Source: Paenibacillus ihbetae
GTDB lineage: Bacteria; Bacillota; Bacilli; Paenibacillales; Paenibacillaceae
Direction: 5' to 3'
Length of the DNA stretch: 64,000 bases
NCBI RefSeq assembly: GCF_002741055.1
Contig: NZ_CP016809.1
Location: 4,380,501 to 4,444,500 of the forward strand
Shown here one piece after another: positions 1-8,102 of the stretch. The notes under the pieces are model-generated. The model had not been told where the DNA came from, ran no database searches, and worked only from the letters and a program-made list of their open reading frames with translations. Position 1 is the first letter of the stretch. The number at the start of each line of letters is the position of its first letter. The position numbers and the translations under genes were made by a program.

Positions 1-531
1 CAGCTTCCCTAACAGCTGATAATTGGTGTCGGAGTATTGGGCTTTCATGCCCGGCGGGAATTTCGGACGAAGCTGCCTGACGGCTTCAAGCGTCTTCTCT
101 AGCGGCCAGGACTGGTCCTTCCCGGCGATTAAGTCGGCGAAGACGCGTCCCGAGAAATAATCGGGAAGGCCCGAGGTGTTGGACATCAGCTGCTTGATCG
201 TAATCTCCCGGGAATAGTCGATGCTGCGATAAACGTGAATGCCCTTGATCAGCTTTTCGGGTAAGTACTCGCCGATCCGGTCATCGAGCCGCAGCCGCTG
301 CCGTGACCGCAGCTGCAGAAGAACGGCCGTGACGTACAATTTGGTTACGCTGGCGATAAAATAAGGGGTCTCCGGCTCCATTTCCCCGCCGCTGCTGATG
401 ATCGACAGCGACCGGTCCTGATTCTCGGCGCATATGACGGCGCCGAATATGTTTCTTTTGCGCGCCATCGCCGCCATCCAGCGATCCATCAGCATTTGAT
501 CCAGCGGCGATGGTCCTGCCTTATCCTTCAT
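1..531 (-). CDS. Serine hydrolase, beta-lactamase/PBP class C-like (partial, 3' end outside window)
   Basis: Only about the first 177 residues lie in the window. They carry an SVTK tetrad near residue 61 (the SxxK nucleophile/general base pair of the beta-lactamase/transpeptidase clan) and a YSDTN motif near residue 165 that fits the second Tyr-x-Asn element. There is no obvious signal peptide, so a cytoplasmic esterase or peptidase-like member is possible. An ATG at 537 is in frame, but the AGGGAGG Shine-Dalgarno sits directly against it and is 7 nt from the ATG at 531, so 531 is preferred. It lies 105 nt downstream of a TetR gene on the same strand. Substrate cannot be told. Confidence 0.8.
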   Translation of the reverse strand, partial: MKDKAGPSPLDQMLMDRWMAAMARKRNIFGAVICAENQDRSLSIISSGGEMEPETPYFIASVTKLYVTAVLLQLRSRQRLRLDDRIGEYLPEKLIKGIHVYRSIDYSREITIKQLMSNTSGLPDYFSGRVFADLIAGKDQSWPLEKTLEAVRQLRPKFPPGMKAQYSDTNYQLLGKL

Positions 532-642
532 TTTCATGCCTCCCTAACCATAGATTGGAATCCTTCGCCATGCAGCTTCAAAGCCTTGCTGCTTGACAAT
601 TTGGCAATCCTCAGAGTTTGCCCGAGAGAAGGGAGGGGCGGT

Positions 643-1218
643 TCAGGTTGCGTCCGATTGCCGCAAGCGTGCAGCCCGAATGAAATCCTCGGCCGCCTCA
701 TCCATCATGGCCATTACCTGCTCCTCGTCGAGACTCGTTGTAAACAAATCGTTGGCGACCATGACGGACAGGCCGGTCTGGAACGTCTGCATTTTGATTA
801 AAAGCGCCCGAAGCTCCTCGCCGGAAAATCCCGCTAGATCGGGATCCTTCTTCATCAGCCCGACCACCTCATTAAGCTGTTGCTCATCATGCTTCATATA
901 CGGATTGTTCTTCATGATCAAATCCCGGTACAGCAGAGGGAATTCCCTGGCAAAGCGGAGGCTGGCCATTCCGATATCACGAAACGGCTGTCCGGTTCGC
1001 TGCTCGGCAATCATCTGCTTGGCTGTGTGAAGCGCGTGTTCCACCACTCGCTGCAGGAGCTCCTCGGCGTCGGCGAAATTGACGTAGATCGGGGCGATTG
1101 AGCATCCCAGGCGGTCGGCCACTTTCCGGATGGAGACGGAATCGAGCCCCTCCGCACAGGCAATGTCAAATGCGGCCAGAATGATGTCTTGCTTTGTGAA
1201 TTTAGGCTTTGGTGCCAT
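643..1218 (-). CDS. TetR/AcrR family transcriptional regulator
   Basis: 191-residue protein with an N-terminal TetR helix-turn-helix at about residues 10-55; the recognition-helix region (residues 28-48) runs from SVSIRKVADRLG to IYVNF. The C-terminal two thirds is the variable ligand/dimer domain. The start is supported by AAGGAGC 6 nt upstream. A perfect 14-bp palindrome lies 39 bp upstream of the start codon and is the likely autoregulatory operator. It faces the divergent radical SAM gene and precedes the serine hydrolase gene on the same strand, either of which could be a target. The effector is unknown. Confidence 0.9.
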   Translation of the reverse strand: MAPKPKFTKQDIILAAFDIACAEGLDSVSIRKVADRLGCSIAPIYVNFADAEELLQRVVEHALHTAKQMIAEQRTGQPFRDIGMASLRFAREFPLLYRDLIMKNNPYMKHDEQQLNEVVGLMKKDPDLAGFSGEELRALLIKMQTFQTGLSVMVANDLFTTSLDEEQVMAMMDEAAEDFIRAARLRQSDAT

Positions 1219-1256
1219 ATGTATGCTCCTTGTTCAAGAATGATAACACCTGATAT

Positions 1257-1270
1257 ATAACATATGTTAT
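1257..1270. promoter_or_regulatory. Candidate TetR operator palindrome
   Basis: ATAACATATGTTAT is a perfect palindrome between the tetR start and the divergent gene. A spaced copy of the same half-sites, TGTTAT-N9-ATAACA, lies at 1370-1390 just downstream of the radical SAM promoter. That these bind the adjacent TetR is inference. Confidence 0.5.
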
Positions 1271-1327
1271 TTATTGATTATAAGAGATTGTATTCCCAAT
1301 TACTAGCGGAATGTTTGACAAACTGAT

Positions 1328-1356
1328 TTGTAAATCCAGTAAATTCCGATTATAAT
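1328..1356 (+). promoter_or_regulatory. Sigma-A-type promoter for the radical SAM gene
   Basis: -35 TTGTAA (1328-1333), 17-bp spacer, -10 TATAAT (1351-1356). The expected start near 1363 lies just before the TGTTAT-N9-ATAACA inverted repeat, so a repressor there could block transcription. Confidence 0.6.
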
Positions 1357-1432
1357 GGGAACATGTGTTTGTTATAATAAAATCATAACATTTTCGGAAT
1401 AGAACAGGTTGCGACAAGGAGGCGAAGGGGAT

Positions 1433-2581
1433 ATGGCACAAACGACTTACGAGAGCATTTCGACCAAGCAAACGCTCAACCGGGTCAAGGAAGAGCGGAT
1501 GCCGTTCGACTGGTCGATCAATCCGTACAGAGGATGCGGGCATGGCTGCAGCTTCTGCTATGCGCGCGCCTTCCAGTCCTTTATCGGGATGGGGGCGGAG
1601 GATGAATTCCAGCATCATATTTTCATGAAGACCAACGCGGCGGAGGCGCTGGCGAAGCAGCTGTCCGATGCAGCCGCCAAATTCGGCCATGACATCGAAG
1701 CGATGCGGAGGTCGATCGGACAGGTGACCATCGGGACGGCTACGGATCCGTACCAGCCGATCGAGGGGAAGGCGGAGATCACGAGGGAATGCCTCAAGCT
1801 GCTGGCGAAGTACCGGATCTCAACCAGCATAACCACCCGCTCGCCGCTCGTGCTGCGCGATATGGATATCCTGACCCGGATGGAGGACGTTTCGGTCAAT
1901 ATCAGCCTTAATACGCTGGACGCCGATCTGATCCGCAAGCTTGAGCCGGCTTCGCCGCATCCTGCGAGCAGGTTGGAAGCCGTGTGGAGGCTGTCTTCCG
2001 CCGGAATACGGACGGGCGTATTCGCGGCTCCCGTACTGCCCTATCTTACCGATGGGGAAGAAGGGCTTCGGGAGCTTCTGTCCAGGGTGAAGGAACACGG
2101 CGCTTCGTTTGCCATGATATCGCTCTTGCGGCTGTCTCGCGACGTTAAGAAATGGTATATGGAGACGCTCAAGCTTCATTTCCCCGAGGTCGTGCAATCT
2201 TATCGGGAGCTGTACAGAGCGGGGGCTTATGCCGAAGAGCAGTATGTACGGAGCTTTAAAATGATGGCTGCCCGCCTCTTGTCGGAGTATGGACTGGAAT
2301 GGATGGCGGCGAAGCGCACGGAGAATCCATCCACGGGCTATTACGATCCCGCGACGGGAGGAAAGGCCTCCGGATTGGCGGAGGGCATTGGTTCAGGCAA
2401 TGTTGCAGGGGCAGGCCCGCACGCTCTATCTGGAAGTGCCGGGTATAAGGAAGGGGAGGAGCGTGACCGGGAAGCAGCCCCGTCCCTTTCCACCCGACGG
2501 CGCAAGCTGCCTGAGCCTGCGGCACCGGTCTCCGCCGAAGAGCTGAAGCCGGAGGTTGAGCAGCTATCCTTTCCGTTTTGA
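1433..2581 (+). CDS. Radical SAM protein (SplB-like / Rv2578c-like)
   Basis: 382-residue radical SAM enzyme. The cluster motif is C-x3-C-x2-C (Cys35, Cys39, Cys42 in RGCGHGCSFCYAR), the spacing typical of radical SAM cores that bind a 4Fe-4S cluster and cleave S-adenosylmethionine. The surrounding NPYRGC...FCYAR and GTATDPYQPIE motifs match the SplB-like (spore photoproduct lyase related) family, but the DNA-lesion activity of true SplB cannot be assumed. A reading frame exists from TTG 1409, but AAGGAGG about 10 nt before the ATG at 1433 makes that the start. The last about 80 residues are low-complexity. Its 3' end overlaps the 3' end of the convergent ligD-polymerase gene by 18 bp. Confidence 0.85.
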   Translation: MAQTTYESISTKQTLNRVKEERMPFDWSINPYRGCGHGCSFCYARAFQSFIGMGAEDEFQHHIFMKTNAAEALAKQLSDAAAKFGHDIEAMRRSIGQVTIGTATDPYQPIEGKAEITRECLKLLAKYRISTSITTRSPLVLRDMDILTRMEDVSVNISLNTLDADLIRKLEPASPHPASRLEAVWRLSSAGIRTGVFAAPVLPYLTDGEEGLRELLSRVKEHGASFAMISLLRLSRDVKKWYMETLKLHFPEVVQSYRELYRAGAYAEEQYVRSFKMMAARLLSEYGLEWMAAKRTENPSTGYYDPATGGKASGLAEGIGSGNVAGAGPHALSGSAGYKEGEERDREAAPSLSTRRRKLPEPAAPVSAEELKPEVEQLSFPF

Positions 2582-3481
2582 TGCCGGCTTCCCCTTGGCA
2601 TTCAGATGCCGGATGATGTCTCCGATCGGCTGCGGAGGCAGGGCCTGAAGCAGGTCGCCCTTCTCTTTAAGACGCTGCTCGATGTTCAGCAGGTGGAAAT
2701 CCGACGGGGAGACATCCCGCTGAACCTCTTCCCAGGTGAGCGGCGTCGATACCGTCGCCAAGCGTCTTGCCCTGGGGGTATATGGTGCGGCAAGCGTTCT
2801 TCCGCTGTAATGCTGGAGATAATCGAAATAGATTTTGTCGCCGCGATTTTTCTTTAGCCGCTCGATGGTGAACAATTCGGGGTGTTTCTCCGTTACGTAT
2901 TGACCTACGAATTGGCCGACGGAGCGCAGCTCATCGAACGTAATGCCTTCGGGAATCGGGACGATGATCTGCACCCCGGTTGCCCCCGACGTTTTCGGAA
3001 CGGAGGCGATTCCAAGCGAGTGCAGCACATTGCCGACGATAGCGGTGGCTTCCATGATCCTTGGCTCCTCGGGGAGCGACGGGTCCAGGTCGATCATCCA
3101 CTCGCATGGCAGAACGTCACCGGCCAGGTGGAGCGAAGGGTGGAATTCCAAGGCTGCGAGGTTGCCCAGCCATAACAGCTCGGGCAGCCCGTTCAGCATG
3201 ACATAGTTGATGCCCTCGTGCACATAGGTGCTAACAAAGGGCGGGAGCGGCTCGGGCGCATTTTTTTGATAAAACGATTCCCCGTCCACGCCGTGCGGAT
3301 AACGGATGGTTGTCAGCAGCCTGCCTTTGCAATAGCGGAGCAGGTAGGGAGAGATCGCCGCGAGCTTCTGCAGATAGATGGCTTTGGTAATGCCGACCTC
3401 GGGCCACAGCGGCTTGTCCGGATTGGTAATCTGAATCTCTTGACCTTCAATGGTCAGCGTTCCTTTGACGGTACGGGCCAT
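2564..3481 (-). CDS. ligD: LigD-type DNA polymerase/primase domain protein (NHEJ)
   Basis: 305 residues matching the archaeo-eukaryotic primase-like polymerase module of LigD, which fills or adds nucleotides at broken ends during non-homologous end joining. The acidic metal-binding pair is DLD at residues 131-133; KTSGATGVQI further on is the conserved substrate-binding loop. Third gene of the ku-ligase-polymerase operon, starting 5 bp after the ligase stop with GAGGGGG as ribosome site inside the ligase 3' end. In B. subtilis ligase and polymerase form one protein of about 611 residues; here 301 + 305 residues are two separate frames, with a clean stop and a new start rather than a frameshift. 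Confidence 0.92.
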   Translation of the reverse strand: MARTVKGTLTIEGQEIQITNPDKPLWPEVGITKAIYLQKLAAISPYLLRYCKGRLLTTIRYPHGVDGESFYQKNAPEPLPPFVSTYVHEGINYVMLNGLPELLWLGNLAALEFHPSLHLAGDVLPCEWMIDLDPSLPEEPRIMEATAIVGNVLHSLGIASVPKTSGATGVQIIVPIPEGITFDELRSVGQFVGQYVTEKHPELFTIERLKKNRGDKIYFDYLQHYSGRTLAAPYTPRARRLATVSTPLTWEEVQRDVSPSDFHLLNIEQRLKEKGDLLQALPPQPIGDIIRHLNAKGKPASKRKG

Positions 3482-3486
3482 AGCCG

Positions 3487-4392
3487 TTACACCCCCTCAA
3501 TCGACAGCAGCTTCGGATGCCGCATCATTCCGTCCTGGCTCCACTCCAGGAAGGTAACCGTAGCGGTCAGCGGCTTGCTTAGCCAAGCGAGCTGCTCCTT
3601 CTTCAGGTCTGCGTGCAGCGTATTCCAGCCGGCACCTGCCGGATGCAGACCTGTATAGTCTAACAGCCGCTGCTTGGTCTGTTCGTTCAGTCCAAGCGAT
3701 GCCCTGCCGATATAGTTGTTCTCATCGTCAGCCAGCACAAGGCTGGCTACACGGCCTTCTCTTATGATCAAGGCGACAGCCTCCGCCTGCATGGTGATGG
3801 CGATCTTTTTCTTGTACCAGTCCCGGTGCTTCTTCCCTTCACGGTAAGGGGAGGAGAGCCGTTTCATAACGATTCCTTCCCACCCGCGTTCCTCGGCCCA
3901 TGCCCAGAGGCTCTCGCCTTCCAGGAACAGATCGGCCGTCAGGATTCCGGGCGTATTGGAGACGATTTCTTTCAGCCGGTGATGCCGGTCAAGATAGGGC
4001 AGCTTACGCATATCCTTATCGCCGTCGACCAGAATGTCAAACAGCACATACGTGAAATGCGGGGCGTCCGACCGAACCGATCGAGAACGTTCCCGCTGCA
4101 GTACCTTCTGGAACACCGGGCGTCCCAGCTCGGGATGAAAATAAACCACTTCACCGTCCAGGAGCAGACGATCATGCTGCAGCTTCGACAGTGCGGCAAC
4201 CACCTCGGGATAGAGGGACGTCTTATCCAGCAGCTTCCGGGAATAGAGGGAGACCTTCTGGTGGTCGATGCCTGCAAGGATACGAACCCCGTCCCACTTC
4301 AATTGATAGCCCCAATCGTCGCCGGCTTCGATCTTCTCCGTGGAGATCGGCGCCATCGGCTCTTTAGGCAGCAGCTCTCGTAAATGTCCCAT
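3487..4392 (-). CDS. ligD: ATP-dependent DNA ligase (LigD ligase module, NHEJ)
   Basis: 301-residue ATP-dependent ligase. Motif I is KWDGVR with the adenylated lysine at residue 32; EGIVMK (motif IV) and a following KKK stretch complete the nucleotidyl-transferase core, and the C-terminal about 100 residues form the OB-fold (SLVLADDENNYIGRASLGL... WLEWSQDG-like end). It seals the ends held by Ku. It begins 5 bp after the ku stop and is followed 5 bp later by the separate polymerase gene, so the three are almost certainly co-transcribed. It lacks any fused polymerase or nuclease domain. Confidence 0.92.
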   Translation of the reverse strand: MGHLRELLPKEPMAPISTEKIEAGDDWGYQLKWDGVRILAGIDHQKVSLYSRKLLDKTSLYPEVVAALSKLQHDRLLLDGEVVYFHPELGRPVFQKVLQRERSRSVRSDAPHFTYVLFDILVDGDKDMRKLPYLDRHHRLKEIVSNTPGILTADLFLEGESLWAWAEERGWEGIVMKRLSSPYREGKKHRDWYKKKIAITMQAEAVALIIREGRVASLVLADDENNYIGRASLGLNEQTKQRLLDYTGLHPAGAGWNTLHADLKKEQLAWLSKPLTATVTFLEWSQDGMMRHPKLLSIEGV

Positions 4393-4397
4393 TTCGT

Positions 4398-5321
4398 TTA
4401 GGAGCCCGCTTCAGTTTTCTTGGCTTTGGCGCGGCGCTTGGGCTTCGGCGTTTCATCCGTATCGTCGCCGCTCGCTTTCGCGGCCGGCTCTTTGGCTGCC
4501 GGCTTGCGCGTTGTCTTCCGCGGCTTCGCCTTCGTTCCCGGATCGGTCCCGATCGGCTTCACCGCCTCGATGCTGGCCTGAAGTGCGGCCATAAGGTCGA
4601 CAACATTGGTTTCCTGGCGGGCTGGGGCGATTTTGATTTCCTCGCCGGACACCTTGCTGTTGATGGCCTCCAGCAGACGCTCCCGGTAATCATCCGTATA
4701 TTTCTCCGGGTCAAACGGCGTCGAGAGCTGATCGATGAGCAGCTTCGCCATATCCAGCTCCTTGGAATTGACCTCGGTCTTCTCCGGCAGATTGGGCACC
4801 TGCGAGATCGGACGGATTTCGTCTGGATAAAAAATCGTTTCGATTGACAGGCACTCATCCAGCACCCGAATCGCCGCCAGGCTGCTCTTGGAGCGGATGG
4901 AGATTTTGGCGATCCCGATCTTTCCGGACTCCTTCATCGCCTCCATCAGCAGGCGGTACGCGTTCGCGCCCGCTTGATCGGGCGAGAGATAGTAGGTCTT
5001 CTGGAAGTAGATCGGATCGATTTCCGTCAAATCGACGAAATCGAGAATCGTGATGTTTTTGCTGTTCTGCTCGGCCAGCTGCTCCAGCTCATCTTTTTCA
5101 AACAGCACGAACTTGCCTTTTTCATACTCATACCCCTTCGTAATTTCCTCCCAGCCGACTTCCTCTTCACAAACCGGACATTTGCGGACATAAGAGAGCG
5201 GGCTGCCGCATTCCTTGTGAATATAGCGCATGGAGATATCCTTGTCTTCCGTTGCCGAGAACATCTTTACCGGCACATGCACCAGGCCGAAACTGATGGC
5301 GCCTTTCCAAACCGTATGCAT
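4398..5321 (-). CDS. ku: Ku protein (NHEJ end-binding)
   Basis: 307-residue bacterial Ku homodimer subunit. The N-terminus MHTVWKGAISFGLVHVPVK is diagnostic, followed by a CxxC pair (KCPVCEEEVGWEEITKGYEY). The Ku core spans about residues 1-255; the tail after it is Lys/Arg/Ala-rich (PKPKRRAKAKK), as in Ku proteins whose basic tail aids DNA bridging and LigD recruitment. The ATG is preceded by AGGAGG (revcomp of cctcct at 5330). It is first in the NHEJ operon and divergent from a spore-gene pair; B. subtilis Ku/LigD work in spores, which fits this context. Confidence 0.95.
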   Translation of the reverse strand: MHTVWKGAISFGLVHVPVKMFSATEDKDISMRYIHKECGSPLSYVRKCPVCEEEVGWEEITKGYEYEKGKFVLFEKDELEQLAEQNSKNITILDFVDLTEIDPIYFQKTYYLSPDQAGANAYRLLMEAMKESGKIGIAKISIRSKSSLAAIRVLDECLSIETIFYPDEIRPISQVPNLPEKTEVNSKELDMAKLLIDQLSTPFDPEKYTDDYRERLLEAINSKVSGEEIKIAPARQETNVVDLMAALQASIEAVKPIGTDPGTKAKPRKTTRKPAAKEPAAKASGDDTDETPKPKRRAKAKKTEAGS

Positions 5322-5436
5322 CTATGAAACCTCCTATCTGTTATTGGAATGAATCGTATGAACAGGATGTGGACGTATGATCTGCTTCTATTAGTGTGCC
5401 CAAAAAAGGATGCTCCTATGAGTCATTGCCGGTCTT

Positions 5437-5467
5437 TGAATAAACCCGGGGGAATCGAGGCATATTG
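5437..5467 (+). promoter_or_regulatory. Sigma-G-like (forespore) promoter
   Basis: TGAATA (5437-5442), 18-bp spacer, CATATTG (5461-5467). This resembles the sigma-G consensus (TGnATA / CATnnTA) and sits 38 bp before the first of two small genes, the second of which is sspH-like. The assignment is by consensus and context only. Confidence 0.55.
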
Positions 5468-5504
5468 ACGGTGAACACTGCCTTAGCAAGGAGAGGGATC
5501 TTCA

Positions 5505-5792
5505 ATGGATAAGCACAGGGAATCCGAACCGTCGGAAGAAATTCAGAAGGATCGGTCCTCGGACCGCGCTTCCGCAGAGCCGATCAGCGGAGATGTGGTG
5601 GATTGGCACAGCATTACTTCAGAGGAGAGCGACATCTCCCGGGAATCTACCATGTTTGATATTGACCGAATGATCAATGAAGGTCTTGGCGGGGGGAATG
5701 TCACGATGGACAACGGGCTGATCGGCCCTTCGACCACCGATACGATGGATCTCGTCGACGAATCGCCGAGATTCAAGAAAGAGAGGGATTAA
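5505..5792 (+). CDS. Small acidic hypothetical protein, probable sporulation operon
   Basis: 95 residues, strongly hydrophilic and acidic (many Asp, Glu, Ser), no signal peptide or membrane segment, no cysteine. AAGGAGAGG lies upstream of the ATG. Not recognised as a named family. It ends 3 bp before the sspH-like gene and shares the sigma-G-like promoter, so a forespore role is inferred from position alone. Confidence 0.7.
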   Translation: MDKHRESEPSEEIQKDRSSDRASAEPISGDVVDWHSITSEESDISRESTMFDIDRMINEGLGGGNVTMDNGLIGPSTTDTMDLVDESPRFKKERD

Positions 5793-5795
5793 GGA

Positions 5796-5978
5796 ATGGA
5801 TGTGCAACGCGCCGTAGAAATATTCGAATCCAAGGACACATACAAGGTGAAGCTTGAAGGCGAGCCGGTCTGGATCGAGCATGTAGATCAGCAGAACGGC
5901 ATGGCTACGGTCCAGGTCGGGTCTCGCCCTACCAATACGCAGACCGTGAAGGTAGACCGGCTGGAAGAGGGCGAATAG
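5796..5978 (+). CDS. sspH: H-type small acid-soluble spore protein
   Basis: 60 residues, against about 59 in B. subtilis SspH. The start MDVQRAVEIFESKDTYKV, the middle PVWIEHVD and the end of the form TVxVDRLEE match the SspH family, minor SASPs made in the developing forespore. It follows the acidic small gene by 3 bp. Placement back-to-back with ku fits a spore-DNA theme. Confidence 0.9.
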   Translation: MDVQRAVEIFESKDTYKVKLEGEPVWIEHVDQQNGMATVQVGSRPTNTQTVKVDRLEEGE

Positions 5979-5989
5979 CCTTTAGCCTG

Positions 5990-6080
5990 GCCGCCATAAT
6001 GTGAATGAAGATACACCTTAATCGGTGGTGTTGTGTTTTATTCAGCACCACTTGGTTTAAGGTGTATTTTAATTGGCGGC
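5990..6080 (+). terminator. Large nested inverted repeat, probable terminator of the sspH operon
   Basis: Three concentric arms: GCCGCCA (5990-5996) with TGGCGGC (6074-6080); ATACACCTTAA (6011-6021) with TTAAGGTGTAT (6057-6067); GTGGTG (6025-6030) with CACCAC (6046-6051). A TTTT run follows the second arm. Larger than a plain terminator. Confidence 0.55.
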
Positions 6081-6195
6081 TAAGGCCGCCTACGGAGTTT
6101 TCTGCAAAACAAGCGAAAGATCCTCCGTCATATGGTCAGTGTTCGCTTCCAGCCAGCCGCTCGTTTTAGCTTTATTTGGGAGAGCGTGACTTTCC
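6081..6195. other. Non-coding gap before the t6A operon
   Basis: Between the nested hairpin and the tsaE promoter I see no open frame or RNA motif; only the promoter at 6196-6224 stands out further on. Confidence 0.5.
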
Positions 6196-6224
6196 TTGCA
6201 GGGGGAAGGGAGGACCGATATAAT
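6196..6224 (+). promoter_or_regulatory. Sigma-A promoter of the tsaE-tsaB-rimI-tsaD operon
   Basis: -35 TTGCAG (6196-6201), 17-bp spacer, -10 TATAAT (6219-6224), 53 bp before the tsaE GTG. Confidence 0.75.
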
Positions 6225-6277
6225 GAAGATCAAGCATTTTATAAGGTTGGATTATTTCAATAAAGGTGGGTTAAATC

Positions 6278-6772
6278 GTGAATAAAGGCCGTACGGATGG
6301 CCGGTTTCAAATGATTTCAAGCGCTCTGGAGGAGACGGAGCAGCTTGCCGCCTGGCTGGCAGAACATGCGCAGCCCGGGACGGTGATCGGTCTGGACGGG
6401 GATCTTGGAGCGGGGAAAACGGCATTTTCCCAGTATTTCGCAAAGCATCTCGGCGTAGCCGGGGTGGTGAACAGCCCGACGTTTACGATTATTAAAGAAT
6501 ATAACGGGCGGCTGCCGCTCTATCATATGGATGTGTACCGGCTGTCCATCGATGAAGCGGACGAGCTGGGTCTGGATGAATACTTTTACGGTGACGGCGT
6601 CTGCCTTGTGGAATGGAGCAGCCTGATCACGGAGCTGATGCCGGAGCAGTATCTCCATCTTTCGATTGCCATGACGGATGAAGGAGACCGGTTGATGACG
6701 CTGACCCCTCGGGGGAAGCTATACGGCGATTGGTGCCGGGACTTGAATGAAAAATGGGGTAAACAGGAATGA
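6278..6772 (+). CDS. tsaE: tRNA t6A37 biosynthesis ATPase TsaE
   Basis: 164 residues (family about 150-160). Walker A GDLGAGKTA at residues 41-49; NSPTFTIIKEY and YHMDVYRL are hallmark TsaE stretches, and LVEWSS follows. TsaE is the ATPase that cycles the TsaB-TsaD complex, which installs N6-threonylcarbamoyl on A37 of ANN-decoding tRNAs. GTG start with AAAGGTGGG about 8 nt upstream. It overlaps tsaB by 4 bp (ATGA). Equivalent of B. subtilis ydiB. Confidence 0.95.
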   Translation: MNKGRTDGRFQMISSALEETEQLAAWLAEHAQPGTVIGLDGDLGAGKTAFSQYFAKHLGVAGVVNSPTFTIIKEYNGRLPLYHMDVYRLSIDEADELGLDEYFYGDGVCLVEWSSLITELMPEQYLHLSIAMTDEGDRLMTLTPRGKLYGDWCRDLNEKWGKQE

Positions 6773-7557
6773 ACAACAACGACACGAAGCCGCAGAAGCG
6801 GTTTTTGGCGCTGGATACGTCCACGTCTTCGCTGGCGGTGTCCGTGATGGATCACGATCAGCTGTTAACGGAAATCAACACGAGCGCGGAGCGGAACCAT
6901 TCGGTGTATCTGCATCCGGTCATGGCGCAGGCCTTGGAACAAGCCGGCATCGGTATGGATGATATCAACGGCATTGCCGTCGGAATCGGCCCGGGCTCCT
7001 ATACCGGAATCCGGATTGCGGTAACGGCCGCGAAGACGCTGGCCTGGGCGAACGGGGTTCCAATCGTCGGCATTTCGAGCCTGCAGGCGCTCGCTTGGGG
7101 CGGGCTTCAGGCTGGCAGGGCTCAGCATGAAGCAGCAGCAGGGAATCATTGGGTTATTCCCCTGCTCGATGCGAGACGAGGTCAGGTATATACGGCTCTG
7201 TTTGCTGCAGAAGCAGCAGGCTCGAAGGCACCTGAGCGGCTTGCGGCCGACGGCATCCGTCTGATGGAAGCCTGGGTGGATGAGCTGAATGAGCGGCTCG
7301 CCCGACTCTCTGAGCCGGAGCGGCCGTCCGCGGTGTATGTTGTAGGCGAGACGGATATTCACGCCGAGGCGGCCCGCCGTTTGTCGACCAGGTTCGGCGA
7401 TCACCTGCAGCTGGTGCCTTATGCGCTCGAAGGGCGCTGGCTTGGCTATCTGGGAGCGGCTCGTCTGTTGGCCGGGGATTCGGCTGATCCGCATACGCTG
7501 ATACCGAATTACACACAGCTTTCCGAAGCGGAAGCCAATTTGCTGCGCAGGCGGTGA
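6769..7557 (+). CDS. tsaB: tRNA t6A37 biosynthesis protein TsaB
   Basis: 262 residues, ASKHA-fold paralogue of TsaD. LALDTSTSSLAVSV at the N-terminus, GIGPGSYTGIRI (residues about 72-83) and NGVPIVGISSLQALA are typical TsaB signatures. It is the scaffold partner of TsaD. The ATG overlaps the tsaE stop, and its own 3' end runs to the ribosome site of rimI. Somewhat longer than the usual 220-235 residues because of an extra segment around residues 110-190. Confidence 0.95.
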   Translation: MNNNDTKPQKRFLALDTSTSSLAVSVMDHDQLLTEINTSAERNHSVYLHPVMAQALEQAGIGMDDINGIAVGIGPGSYTGIRIAVTAAKTLAWANGVPIVGISSLQALAWGGLQAGRAQHEAAAGNHWVIPLLDARRGQVYTALFAAEAAGSKAPERLAADGIRLMEAWVDELNERLARLSEPERPSAVYVVGETDIHAEAARRLSTRFGDHLQLVPYALEGRWLGYLGAARLLAGDSADPHTLIPNYTQLSEAEANLLRRR

Positions 7558-7574
7558 AGTCAGGAGGGACGTTC

Positions 7575-8102
7575 ATGGAGCAAGAGTGGAAGCCGGATGC
7601 GCAGAAGGAAGGAGCGCTGTCCTTCCGGCTGATGACGCTAGAGGATATTCCGGATGTTCTTGCGGTGGAGCACGAGGCTTTTTCGGTGCCCTGGACGGAA
7701 GAAGCATTTCGCAATGAGTTGAAGCTGAATCATTTTGCACATTATATGGTAATGGAATACGAAGGACGCTTAATCGGTTATGCAGGGATGTGGACCATTG
7801 TCGACGAAGCCCACGTGACCAATATCGCAGTGCTCGAAGCCTATCGCGGACGGAAGTGGGGGGAACGGCTGCTCAGCGAGCTGATGAAAACGGCGGCATT
7901 TATGGGAATGGAGAAAATGACGCTGGAGGTCCGTATATCCAACCACGTCGCTCAGCGCTTATATATAAAAAAAGGCTTTAAGCCCGCCGGCGTGCGCAAG
8001 GGCTATTATTCGGACAATCAGGAGGACGCGCTGATTATGTGGGCGGATCTGCCTCCCTATCGGGGGGACGAAGGCATGGAAGGAAGTCATAAACAGTCAT
8101 GA
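7575..8102 (+). CDS. rimI: Ribosomal protein S18-alanine N-acetyltransferase RimI
   Basis: GNAT-fold acetyltransferase, 175 residues. The acetyl-CoA loop is [18 protein letters not shown] and the family sequence [19 protein letters not shown] follows; the C-terminal [14 protein letters not shown] is typical of RimI. A longer frame from GTG 7554 exists, but AGGAGG at 7562-7567 is 7 nt from the ATG at 7575, so 7575 is chosen. The first 20 residues are poorly conserved extension. Overlaps tsaD by 4 bp. Confidence 0.93.
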   Translation: MEQEWKPDAQKEGALSFRLMTLEDIPDVLAVEHEAFSVPWTEEAFRNELKLNHFAHYMVMEYEGRLIGYAGMWTIVDEAHVTNIAVLEAYRGRKWGERLLSELMKTAAFMGMEKMTLEVRISNHVAQRLYIKKGFKPAGVRKGYYSDNQEDALIMWADLPPYRGDEGMEGSHKQS

